Source of the DNA: Rhynchopus sp. YZ270_cl-10
Lineage: Eukaryota > Euglenozoa > Diplonemea > Diplonemida > Diplonemidae
Length of the DNA: 64,000 nt
NCBI GenBank assembly: GCA_964035575.1
Contig: OZ037881.1
Location: 1,240,001 to 1,304,000, forward strand
Reading direction: 5' to 3'
The translations under genes were made by a program, and so were the position numbers. Under the pieces are notes generated by a model. It was given only the letters and a program-made list of their open reading frames with translations, made no database searches and had not been told where the DNA came from. Below are positions 50,475 through 59,583 of this stretch, piece after piece; position 1 is the stretch's first letter; each line of letters begins with the position of its first letter.

Positions 50475-52114
50475 ATGCCTGGGGGGAGTCTGGTGAAGCT
50501 GTACATCTTCAACAACACCGTGTCCATGAAGGAGGAGACGCAACATGAGAACCTCATGTACTATTACCCCGCGGCAGTGGCGCTGGATGAGAAGCTCATG
50601 GACATTGGTCTGAGCGGGTCGGTTGTGGGGTTTCACGAGATGTTTGAGTCGTCCTCGATTAATAGCTTATGTTGTGAGGCATACCAACTTGTATGGATCC
50701 AGCCGGAGGTTGAGTTTTGGGTTTGTGCATGCGTGAGAAGACAGCAGCTCGCCGAGTCAACGCCTTATATGGAGGACAGCGAGGTGAAAGCCATCACCGC
50801 GCTTCTGAACGAAGGCTACCACCTCTTCCGCCTGCACCACGGCGACATGACACGCCACTACACAGACACACTGCCCGCCCTCCGCAAGCGCCTCACCGTC
50901 TTCTGGGACGTCTACGTGCAATGGATCGCACCGCTCATCTCGCAGGGCCTCGACCTCTTCGACTGTCTTGGCGGTATTAAGTACCTCCCCGCTGACCGTG
51001 CAGCATACCTGAAGGTGCAAAGCCTGGTTCATGGGCTTGAGGTAGATTTCCCCTCTGTGCGTGCCTCGTTAGTCCTAGTAGACAGCCTCCTTCTGTACAC
51101 AGGGCTGAACCTTGAGGATACGCATACCCTCTTCCAGTTTCTTGCGTTGAGGCAGAAGACTGGGTCGAAGCCTACAGCGTTTGACAATGTGGTGCATCTG
51201 TCGCATCCCAATGCAAAGACGGACGAAACAGTGTGCGGCTTCCTGACCCCCACGCAAGGCTGTGCGGACACAGTGCGTACGGGAATGAGGCAGATCTTTG
51301 CGGATAAGGTGTTAGGGAAGAAGGCGCCGATTGACCAGCCCCCAATCAATGTGTACTTGGGGCATTTTCATGAGACGGAGACGGGGACGTCGCTCACAAA
51401 GCATACGCTCATAGTGTATCAGTGTGGGCGCTACATCGTGGCGATGTTCGTCGACCCAGAGGTAGTGGCAACGCAGTCGAAGCCCGACGTCGCAGGGACG
51501 CTGTACCGTGAGCTCAACACAGCGGTGTCGGTGTTCCCGAAGTCGACGTCGCAAATGACGGACAACATCATGAAGTCGATTGTGTGGGACGAGAACTACC
51601 AATATGTCTACTTCAATAGGATGAATATGGCGCTCAAATCCTCCCTGAGGCGGAAAGGTATTGTTTTGTTTTGTTCGTAGTTGTTCACAAAAGTAAGTTG
51701 TTGTCGTCTCTTGGAAGGTTGGTAGTGGATTGTGATGGTGTACCTTTTTTGAAAAAAAACCCCATTTTGCTACAGGTGGTGACGCGCAGGAGAGTTTGCG
51801 GCATATCGAACGTCTGCAGAAAGTGTTCGAAGATTATCCCAATGTATGTATTGTTCGATCTGTCAAATGCAATTATTTTTTTTTACAGATGAAAGAGGCA
51901 TGGGCACGATCGAAAGAGAACACGTGGGTGGTAGGGAGGAAGTCAGGTATGTCTCATGGTCTCTTAGGGGGTATCCCACCAATGTGCCCTTTTTCTGCTT
52001 GCAGGTAGCCGTGATTTTTACTCTGTCTTTGAGGGGAAGAGTTCGCTGTCAGATGCACACGAAGAGGTGAAGCGGGTGAGCCAAGTGTTTTTCAATGGAA
52101 TGTTCATTGACTAG
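50475..52114 (+). CDS. CCZ1: CCZ1, vacuolar fusion protein (Mon1-Ccz1 Rab7 GEF subunit)
   Basis: Exons 50475-51657, 51776-51843, 51889-51946, 52005-52114; 472 aa. Junction phases are 1, 0 and 1, all keeping the frame; donors GTATTG, GTATGT, GTATGT. The N-terminus (KLYIFNNTVSMKEETQHENL, MYYYP, DEKLMDIGLSGSVVGFHEMF) is the first longin domain of CCZ1/INTU/HPS4 proteins, with the typical KE-TQHENLMYYYP line. The C-terminus (SRDFYSVFEGKSSLSDAHEE, VKRVSQVFFNGMF) matches the family end. CCZ1 with MON1 activates Rab7 on late endosomes and vacuoles. Length agrees with the family (about 480 aa). MON1 is not in this window. Confidence 0.85.
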
Positions 52115-52291
52115 TGTTGGGCAAGTGCTAAATGAAGGGAGGGGGAAAGTGGGTGGATGGGGAACGTAGTACAACGAACAAGAACACCAAACAACTAAGT
52201 CATCTTGGTGTAATAGGCGGCTGGTGTATACGACAGATTCCCTACACCCACCCACAACAGACTTACTTTGACCATCACACACCTCAGAACA

Positions 52292-52816
52292 ATGCTTTCC
52301 CTTCTCTGTGCGTCGTTTGTGGCTATGGTCGCAGCAAAATCACACAACGCCAACGGCAGAGGGGGTGTGCCCCTGCCCCGCCAGCCGCACCCCGATGGCG
52401 TTCAGACCCACCCCCACGCACCCAACGGCTCACCCAGTGTGGACGCAACGCATCCACGCAGCACCAAGACAGAGCGCAGGATGAAGCGCCGCACAGCACC
52501 CCTGCCGAAGCAGGCTGAACCTGCGACTGTGTTGCGCCAGGAACATGTGGGGAGCGATCAGATGCAGGCAGTGCACAAGGCAAGCAAGAACCACGTGCCG
52601 CGTGCAAAGCTCAACATCACCGACACTTCCTCAACGGCAACGGCACCCAAGGTGGACGGGTCGAGGCAGCTCTTCCCCCACGCTCGCAACAGCACCGAGC
52701 CTACAAAGCCAGCCAAGGTGCCGAAGAAGGGGGCTAGTGTTGTGCGTGAAGCACTCAACGAGAAGAAGGCACCGAAGAGCAAGCTTGCCAAGCACGCCAA
52801 CAAGGACTTGCCCTGA
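52292..52816 (+). CDS. Secreted basic protein, paralogue 2
   Basis: Single exon, 174 aa. The signal peptide MLSLLCASFVAMVAAKSHNA is close to that of the 45666 gene. The basic block TERRMKRRTAPLPKQ and the end KSKLAKHANKDLP are shared with it. It lacks the segment with FELLQKHTALAQ and has a short extra TSSTAT. Three N-glycosylation sequons remain (NGS, NIT, NST). Leader and 3' flank are conserved between the two, so the duplication included flanking DNA. Intervening genes (ALDH, CCZ1) are not duplicated. Confidence 0.75.
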   Translation: MLSLLCASFVAMVAAKSHNANGRGGVPLPRQPHPDGVQTHPHAPNGSPSVDATHPRSTKTERRMKRRTAPLPKQAEPATVLRQEHVGSDQMQAVHKASKNHVPRAKLNITDTSSTATAPKVDGSRQLFPHARNSTEPTKPAKVPKKGASVVREALNEKKAPKSKLAKHANKDLP

Positions 52817-53164
52817 ACCTTTTAGATTTGCAGAAGTGACTACAAACGTCTGCGAATCTATGATTTTCTTTTTTTTTGAATTGAGTGCTCGGACCTGGCG
52901 AGTGTGACCCATGTTGCCACTACTGGACAACCACCCTTACCTTGCACAGCGTGGAAGCGAACACTCGTTTGGGCGAATGTCGCAAATTGCCTTCCGGTGC
53001 ATTGCGTAACACCGGCAATACACTGCAGGTGCATACGCACGCCCGTGGGGGTGTTTTGCTTACGTGTCTGGTTTTTTTTCAAAGGCGCTAGCACTGCTGC
53101 ATTGCTCGGGCTGCATGCTTAGATTGGATACCTCTTCTTCTCCCTCCAATGCGTTGCCACTGTG

Positions 53165-53205
53165 CCTCAGTGCCACTGTATTCGTGAGGTGTTTTGCATT
53201 ATCAT
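53165..53205 (+). repeat. Dispersed repeat B, diverged
   Basis: CTCAGTGCCACTGTATTCGT then GAGGTGTTTTGCATTATC. Confidence 0.35.
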
Positions 53206-53212
53206 TCATTTT

Positions 53213-53258
53213 CAGTACCTGCGTCCTCCGATGAACGTAGAGGCGTTTTCAACTTCTC
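53213..53258 (+). repeat. Dispersed repeat B
   Basis: CAGTACCTGCGTCCTCCGAT, GAACGTAGAGGCGTTTTC, AACTTCTC. Confidence 0.5.
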
Positions 53259-53700
53259 TTTTCATCACTTTTGAAGCCGTGTGCGTACGTCGAGCTCTGT
53301 TGGGACAACATTTTTTTTTTTTCGGACAATTCTGGAAAGCACATTGTGATGAACCCCGTGGTCCCCTACCCATCCCTTTCCCCGCCAAGTATCTTCCGCA
53401 ACCTGCGAGCTATTTTAATTCCTCGTTTGCGGGTGCAAGCTACCGACATGACTCCAACGACTCCCCGCTTCAACTTTTTTGTATTCCTCTTCTTGCGACG
53501 TGCGGCGTGACCTCGTACACTACTTCTTCACTCGCGACGTCCTCGTCCACGGTGTCGAAGGCCTTGCATGCGATTGCGAGGTTGCTGCCACTATTGTAGC
53601 GACCTCGCATACAACCACCCAGACGCCACCACTTTCCCCAACCCCACTATCCCAACACTTCACAGTAGTGGTTGTGGTAGGGGTTTACACGATACACAGG

Positions 53701-55008
53701 ATGTCGATGTTGAGGGTCGTGACGAAGGCCGCGTTGCCGCTACGTGCAACGCTGACGACAGCACAGCGACGACGGGCGGGTGGTGGTGGCGACGTAGGTG
53801 GACGTGGTGGTGGAGGTGGAGGACGTGGTCGTGGCGGTGGGCGTGGCGGACGCATCCCTATGATGGAGACTGTGTCACGCGAGGAAGCGGAAAGCTACCT
53901 CGGCCCAGAGAAGGCAGCAGCACTTCCTGCAGAGCCGACAGTGCGCATCGGCATTGTCGCAGCAGACGGCTCCATCAATACACAGTCAGACGCGAAGTAC
54001 TTCTCGTCCGTGCAGGCGGTGTGGAACCCAAGCAGCAGACGTGTCGAACTCATTCGGGAGGTATGTTTTTGCATAATGCAATCGACCCATGTTGTTAAAG
54101 GGTGCTTTTTTATATTCTTGACCCTTTGCAGGACGGCGGTTCGCGCATACGAGCCTGGGTGAAGGGTGCGCAGTATATGCAGGGGCATTTGTCGAAGATA
54201 GACCCGCTTGCGTCGTTCTGGGACGCGGAGCGCATCAACAACAACGGCGGGGTGATGGTGATGGAGCAGCTGGGGAGAATACCTGGGGAGGCGGCGAAGC
54301 AGAAGACGTATGGCACACCTGCCCATCTTGCCCTTTCCCTTCCCCCTTCCCTTTTTGGTTTACGGCTACAAAAAAAACCAACTCTGCAGGTTGCGGGAAG
54401 CCGTCGAGCACATGCTGAATCATGACGTCCACGCGCCTGTGGGGAGTGGGACGTCCCCGTGGGCCGAACAGACGAAGTTGTCGGATGAGCTGGAGGTCAA
54501 ACGATTGCAGCAAATGGTATGCTTCTTACCCTTGCACCCTGCACGACTACCACAGGGGGGTTTTTTTTTTTTGAGACGTGGTTCGGTCCGCCTGGTCAAG
54601 TCTTTTATTTTTTGAGACAAATCTGAAACCCGCCGAACGGAAAACGATAGGTAAAGATGTGGACACGAGAGACACATACATCTTCCCACTGTTCTTTTTT
54701 GCCCGCTTACAGTTTGTCAGCAACTCCCGAACACTCCGGTGTTCGATAACCCGCGGTGTGTCAGTGCCTGCGTCCCAGGCGTTTTGCACTGTCAACTTGA
54801 ATTTTTTTCTGTTCATCCTCCCACTCCTTTGGTTCTCACATACTTCGTAACGCAAATAACCCATCCCTTCTCCCTACAGAAAGTAGTCATCCTGGTCGCC
54901 TGTCTAGCCCTCACAGCGCAAATGTGGTACATCCTTCGTGAGGCAACAATGGAAGTCGACCGCAAGACAGGGCACCGTGTCACCAGCGGGCCCTCGCTCA
55001 ACAAATAG
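53701..55008 (+). CDS. Mitochondrial single-span membrane protein, unknown
   Basis: Exons 53701-54060, 54132-54307, 54390-54516, 54880-55008; 263 aa; phases 0, 2, 0. The start MSMLRVVTKAALPLRATLTT plus AQRRRAGG is a typical mitochondrial presequence, followed by a Gly/Arg-rich stretch (about 27-50) and a soluble domain (FWDAERINNNGGVMVMEQLG). The last exon encodes the membrane span KVVILVACLALTAQMWYIL (about 222-240) and a short polar tail. I do not recognise the family; a subunit of a respiratory or import complex would fit but is not shown. The intron at 54517 (363 nt) is the longest placed. Confidence 0.7.
54738..54799 (+). repeat. Dispersed repeat B, copy in intron 3
   Basis: GGTGTTCGATAACCCGCGGT, GTGTCAGTGCCTGCGTCCCA, GGCGTTTTGCACTGTCAACT. 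With 6781 it is the fullest copy, including the GTTCGATAACCC start. Confidence 0.65.
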
Positions 55009-55174
55009 CCGCATCGAGCCAAATTGCCCCTCACCTGATGGGAGAACAAATGGCACAAAACAAATGACCCCAAAAGACCCCCCTTTTACATCTGCCCAGA
55101 CGTGCCCCAGACACCTTACCACAAAGCCCACAGGACCACGTACACAAAAGCATGTAACTGGCCCTCACGCAGCG

Positions 55175-55954
55175 ATGTTCGCCTCACTCCGTCGCACCAC
55201 CATCGCACAGCGGAGATACGTAAAGGATCTGGCAGAGGCGATAGAGGTCTTTGGTATGGAACCCGCCCCCCTCCTCATCCTCCCATTTGTCAAGGTGTTT
55301 CCTTGATCCAGGCGCCTTGGTGACTGCGGTGTCATCTCGCCACAGTATTTGTCTTTATCTTTACCCTTTGCAGGCATGGACCAAGGAGTGCCGTACCCAC
55401 GCGGGAAGGCAGGTGTGGAGAACCATCCTGCAGGTGTGGGTGCGAACATCGAAGGTGTGCGGCGGCGCTACAAGGAGCTGGTACGTGTGTACCACCCCGA
55501 CACACCAACCGGGGACGCAGAGGAGATGACGCGCATCAACCAGGCGTACGCAGTGCTGATGAAGGAGCTGCCGAGCAGGCCCGACTCCTTCAAGGACAGC
55601 AACACCGAGCCCGAGGAGGCGCGGCGATACGAGAAAGCCAAACACGAGCCACCTGTCAAGCCGCCACACGTGATACGACGTGAGGCCGAGGCTGAGGCAC
55701 GTGCGCAGGCACACAAAATGGCAGAACAGACCCCATACACTCACACCAGCCCAGAACGCCGTGAGGCACAGGAACGCAGCATGCGCAGAATGATCGTCAA
55801 CCTCCGCAAGCACGCAGAGCAGCAGCGCAGCGAGGCCGAAGCACGCCGCACAGCCGAACAGGAGTGTCCCATCAAACGTCAGCTCAAAGCGGAAAACGGC
55901 GGCACCGTGCTGCGACAAGACTCCGCAAAGGCAAAGGAAGGGACCTGGTGGTAA
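55175..55954 (+). CDS. Mitochondrial J-domain protein
   Basis: Exons 55175-55253 and 55374-55954; junction splits a Gly codon 1+2; 219 aa; donor GTATGG. The N-terminus MFASLRRTTIAQRRYVKDL suggests mitochondrial import. The J domain spans about 50-100, with GANIEGVRRRYKELVRVYHP, DTPTG and INQAYAVL; the HPD tripeptide is intact, so it should stimulate an Hsp70. The remainder is a long Glu/Arg/Ala helix (AEAEARAQAHKMAEQ; EQQRSEAEARRTAEQE) without a zinc or C-terminal DnaJ domain (class III). It follows the previous gene by only 166 nt. Confidence 0.8.
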
Positions 55955-56789
55955 GCAGCTTGCGTTGTCTACAGCACACATCACCTGCAGTGTACTGCCA
56001 ACGTATCCGAACCTTCCACAGAGGACAACACCCAGGGTGATGTCCTCTGTCAAGCACCTCAGTGGGTTTCGTTGGTCATATGCCAATTGAGAATGTCGTA
56101 GCAACGATAGTGGCAACGCTCCAGCAATCAGTTACACCTCTCAAGCAATAGGAGAAGATGCGAGGAAGAGGGAAACATCTGCAGCATCACGCAACGCCCC
56201 TTCAATATGACCGTACCCCCACCACCAGAATCGTGACCGTTTTTGCAGATCGTTTTTCGCCCCTTTTCCTTGCAACGAAGCTTTGCTGCGCAAAGCCCTC
56301 CAAGAGAACGAAACAAATCAGGAAACTGTACACGCTCTGAAGCACCCCATTTTTCCGATGCAAAAGAAACAATAACCAAACCACACTACGCATCATTTCA
56401 CGTCTCTCCCCCCTCTCCCTCCCCCCTCTCCCTCCCCCCTCTCCCCCCCCTCTCTCTCCCCCCCTCTCCCCTCTCCCTCCCCCCTCTCCCCCCCCTCTCT
56501 CTCCCCCCCTCTCCCCTCTCCCTCCCCCCTCTCTCCCCCCTCTCCCTCCCCCCTCTCCCCCCCTCTCCCCTCTCCCTCCCCCCTCTCTCCCCCCTCTCCC
56601 TCCCCCCTCTCCCTCCCCCCCCTCTCCCCTCTCTCTCCCCCCCTCTCCCCCCTCTCCCTCCCCCCTCTCCCTCCCCCCTCTCCCTCCCCCCTCTCCCTCC
56701 CCCCTCTCCCTCCCCCCTCTCCCTCCTCTCTCCCCCCTCTCCCCCCTCTCCCTCCCCCCTCTCTCTCCCCCCCTCTCCCCCCTCTCCCT
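55955..56789. other. Intergenic region leading into CT-rich tract
   Basis: No gene is seen. From 56401 the sequence becomes the CCCTCTCC minisatellite; frames through it encode SPPLPL or RGERGG repeats and are spurious. Confidence 0.6.
56401..56789 (+). repeat. CT-rich minisatellite (CTCCCCCCTCTCC-like units)
   Basis: About 390 nt built of CTCTCCCTCCCCC-type units, strictly pyrimidine on the + strand. The same units resume at 62077-62125 on the other side of the retroelement. Confidence 0.9.
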
Positions 56790-57047
56790 GAAACACGCTT
56801 TAGCGGAGCAGCTTCGCTGCGTGTTGGGAGATCTTTGATAGAGACTACCGTCCTTTTGATTTGACATGGCACGCACACTGCTATTTGGCAGAATATTTAT
56901 TTGATTTTCCTCAGGCTTTGTCCTGGTTGGCCGGGGTCCGTTTATGTTTCAGTCTCTACCCTCACCAAATCACCACACCATCTTCATCAGATTTTTTGTT
57001 GGAATTTGTTTTGGGTTGTTTCGGCTTCCACATTCGCCCCCCTCATC
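56790..57047 (+). repeat. Split direct repeat A1
   Basis: Starts GAAACACGCTTTAGCGGAGC and ends CCCCCCTCATC; 258 nt, same length as A2. Confidence 0.9.
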
Positions 57048-57199
57048 TTTTTGCTCCCCCACACACGATTCTTCGCTTCGCATCCATCTTCTCGTCCCCT
57101 ACCAAGCCACCTAGGCGTCTCGGTAGTGTGCAACCTGCGCCGCGGCAATATACACCACCTTCGACTCCGCCTTCTCCACCCAGTGCACCCCTCGACGCT

Positions 57200-58444
57200 A
57201 TGGCCACAGCACACATCACCGATTGTGCTACGCTGTTGGCGGCGTTCGAGGCGCAGACGACGAGCCAGCACGACTGGTCGCCTCCGGATGCGGCCCTGCG
57301 TGCGCTGGGCGTGGAAGAGGGCTCCCCTGCGCTGGTGGGACGCAAGATCCAGTTCGCGGATCTGGCGCGGACGATGCGGGCCCTGGATAAGGAAGTCGCC
57401 CGCCACACCGGCGTCCAGGGGCCAGGGCAGGTGACGCGGTTGGCGATTGTGTCCGCCATCCTCGTCCTCCTCAAGGCGGAGGTGACGGAGGCGAACAGCG
57501 CGATGTTCTCAGAGGGCCAGCGCATGTCCCTCACGCGCCTGGTCGGCACCCTCACGGTGCTGTCCACGGTGCTGGGGGACCCCGAGACCCGGTCCCGCCT
57601 CAGCGGATCCCGCCCCCCCGCCACCACCGCCGAGACGCCGGTTTTGCCTCAACGTGAGGACAGCCCGGAGGCGTCCATCCCGCGCGAGCAGCAGCCGCAG
57701 CAGACGCAGCCGGCGGCGGACAACGAGCGGATCGCGCAGCTGGAGGCTGCGATGATGGAGTTGGCGGCAGCGAAGCGGGAGGGGGACGCGCGGCACGAGC
57801 TCCTGTGCCAGCAGCTCAACGCGGTCAGGGACGGTGGTGCGCCTCCTCCGGCAGCTGCAGCATCGGACTTCCTGGCGCAGTTACGGGCGGCGATCGGCAC
57901 CGGGGCAGCGGCGCCTATGCAGGTGGAACAGCCGGTTATGGGGACGGACGTGGACGTGGTGGCACGCAACCCGAGACACTGGGTGGATTTTTGCGCCGAC
58001 GCCGACCACTGCGCCGACGCTCTGGTGCAGGCCCTGAAGAGGCGCCTGCCTACCGAGGCCGGCGACGCGCAGGACGGGGCCCGCTTCGCCGTTGATGTGG
58101 TGGGTCTGTTGCTGCAGCAAGCTCCCTTGGAGGCGGTGCTGAGAAAGCTCGATGACAGTATCTCCTTCTGGCAGTTGAGGGCGAGTTGTGGGAGGTCGGG
58201 TGCGGTCGCCTTCCGCGACAAGGTCTGGACGGCGGATGTCGTGCCGAAGGACCGGCAGGCGGCGGTGGCGGCGGCGCACGCAGCAGGGCGTGGTGCGAAG
58301 TCCGGGCACGGGGGTGGCCGGGCCGGGCAGGCGTACGGGGGTGGCAACGGGGGGGGCCAGGCCGCGCAGCCGTACGCGCCGGGAAACGGTGGTGGCAGAG
58401 GCCGAGGCGGGGGAGGGCATTGGCGCGGTGGTCAACGCAAGTGA
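57200..58444 (+). CDS. Gag-like protein of the YR retroelement
   Basis: 414 aa from the ATG at 57200. Helical N-terminal half, Gln/Pro-rich middle (PREQQPQQTQPAADNE), and a Gly/Arg/Gln-rich C-terminus (GGRGRGGGGHWRGGQRK) suited to nucleic-acid binding. There is no zinc knuckle. Assigned by position and composition. Confidence 0.6.
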   Translation: MATAHITDCATLLAAFEAQTTSQHDWSPPDAALRALGVEEGSPALVGRKIQFADLARTMRALDKEVARHTGVQGPGQVTRLAIVSAILVLLKAEVTEANSAMFSEGQRMSLTRLVGTLTVLSTVLGDPETRSRLSGSRPPATTAETPVLPQREDSPEASIPREQQPQQTQPAADNERIAQLEAAMMELAAAKREGDARHELLCQQLNAVRDGGAPPPAAAASDFLAQLRAAIGTGAAAPMQVEQPVMGTDVDVVARNPRHWVDFCADADHCADALVQALKRRLPTEAGDAQDGARFAVDVVGLLLQQAPLEAVLRKLDDSISFWQLRASCGRSGAVAFRDKVWTADVVPKDRQAAVAAAHAAGRGAKSGHGGGRAGQAYGGGNGGGQAAQPYAPGNGGGRGRGGGGHWRGGQRK

Positions 58445-58579
58445 CGAGAGCAGGCGGTAGCGCGCGTTACGCTCTCCCTCCCACCACCCTCCCCCCCCTC
58501 TCCCCCCCCTCTTGTTTTTTCTTCCCCCCCCCCACGGCCCTCCCCGCCAAAACACACATCCGCCGAGTTTTCTTCCGAA

Positions 58580-59575
58580 ATGCTGCTTCAGGCGTTGCGC
58601 AAGCCGAAGAAGGGTCTCGGGGTGGCGAGGAGGAAGGAGGTGGACGACTGCGTGTTCCGCCTCCGCGACGGCAAGCAGGCCGCGCGCGCTTTGGCCCATC
58701 TTGTCCCGTGGGACCAAGCGCACACTTTCGACGTGGGGCCCCGAGCAGCAGGCACCCGCGACTGGCTGCTCCGAGCGTTCCGGCAGTTCGCCGAAGGGGA
58801 GACCGAGACCACGCCTCCCGACCAGACGTTGATTCGGTTCGTCTGGGGTCGCCTGCGCGGAGCGTCGTCCCTCTCCGTGGCCGACTACTGCGGGCGGCTG
58901 CTGAAGGCACTGGCGGCCGAGGGGGAGACGGGATACCGCACGCGCCGGGTGCTGGCGGTGAAGCGCGCGCTGACGCGTTTCGGGACGTTGCTGAGGCCGA
59001 GTCAGGCGCCGCCGGTAGACGTGGACGCGGTGATGGACGTGGTCGAGGCTTTCGGTCGCGAGGGGGCCGAGCGCGAACGGGCGTTTGTGGCCTTGGTGTG
59101 GATGGCACGGGCGCGTATGGCGGACGCACGATACCTGCTGGTGCGCGACCTGGTGGAGGTGACAGACGAGGGCGCGACGGGGCTGGAAGTCGCCCTGAAG
59201 GAGAAGCAGCAGAAGAGCTGGACACCCGTGGTGTATTTGCCACCCGGGACGCTTACCCAATACGTGGTGGAATGGGCACGCGCGCGTCGCTTGGCGGAAG
59301 GACAGGACGCGCCGTTGTTTGCAGCGACCGAGACGCAGTACCAGCGCCTCATGCGTCGGGTGGTGGGGGCTCTGCCGGCAGGGTCCTGGGCGCACTCGCT
59401 TCGCAGGGGGTCAGCGCAGGCCCTGCAATCCTGGGGGATGAGCGTGGACGGACTGAGGGACGCGCTGCGCCACGCGTCATCCAGAACGACGGTGCGTTAC
59501 CTCATGCGTACGGCGCCCGAGGCTCGCAGGAAGGCACGCTCGACGCTGGACGTCCTGCAGGAGCGGCCGCTGTAG
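58580..59575 (+). CDS. Tyrosine recombinase of the YR retroelement
   Basis: 331 aa. The catalytic pattern is seen near the C-terminus: HSLRRGSAQALQSWG (HxxR) and HASSRTTVRYL (H...Y). The core arginine region is around ARMADARYLLVRDLVEVT. This enzyme class integrates circular DNA copies. Confidence 0.8.
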   Translation: MLLQALRKPKKGLGVARRKEVDDCVFRLRDGKQAARALAHLVPWDQAHTFDVGPRAAGTRDWLLRAFRQFAEGETETTPPDQTLIRFVWGRLRGASSLSVADYCGRLLKALAAEGETGYRTRRVLAVKRALTRFGTLLRPSQAPPVDVDAVMDVVEAFGREGAERERAFVALVWMARARMADARYLLVRDLVEVTDEGATGLEVALKEKQQKSWTPVVYLPPGTLTQYVVEWARARRLAEGQDAPLFAATETQYQRLMRRVVGALPAGSWAHSLRRGSAQALQSWGMSVDGLRDALRHASSRTTVRYLMRTAPEARRKARSTLDVLQERPL

Positions 59576-59583
59576 GTTGGTTG

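Larger units (their letters stand above)
52817..53700. other. Intergenic region with B repeats
   Basis: 884 nt. The first 45 nt match the 3' flank of the other basic paralogue. The open frame around 53162-53599 has no domain. A leader acceptor (ATACACAG) lies just before 53701. Confidence 0.5.

Noticed and set aside
56202-56876. Long RGERGG- and SPPLPL-type open frames
   Set aside because: Translations of the CT-rich minisatellite.
57881-59395. 504-aa minus-strand frame across the retroelement
   Set aside because: Antisense of gag-like and recombinase frames; no motifs.
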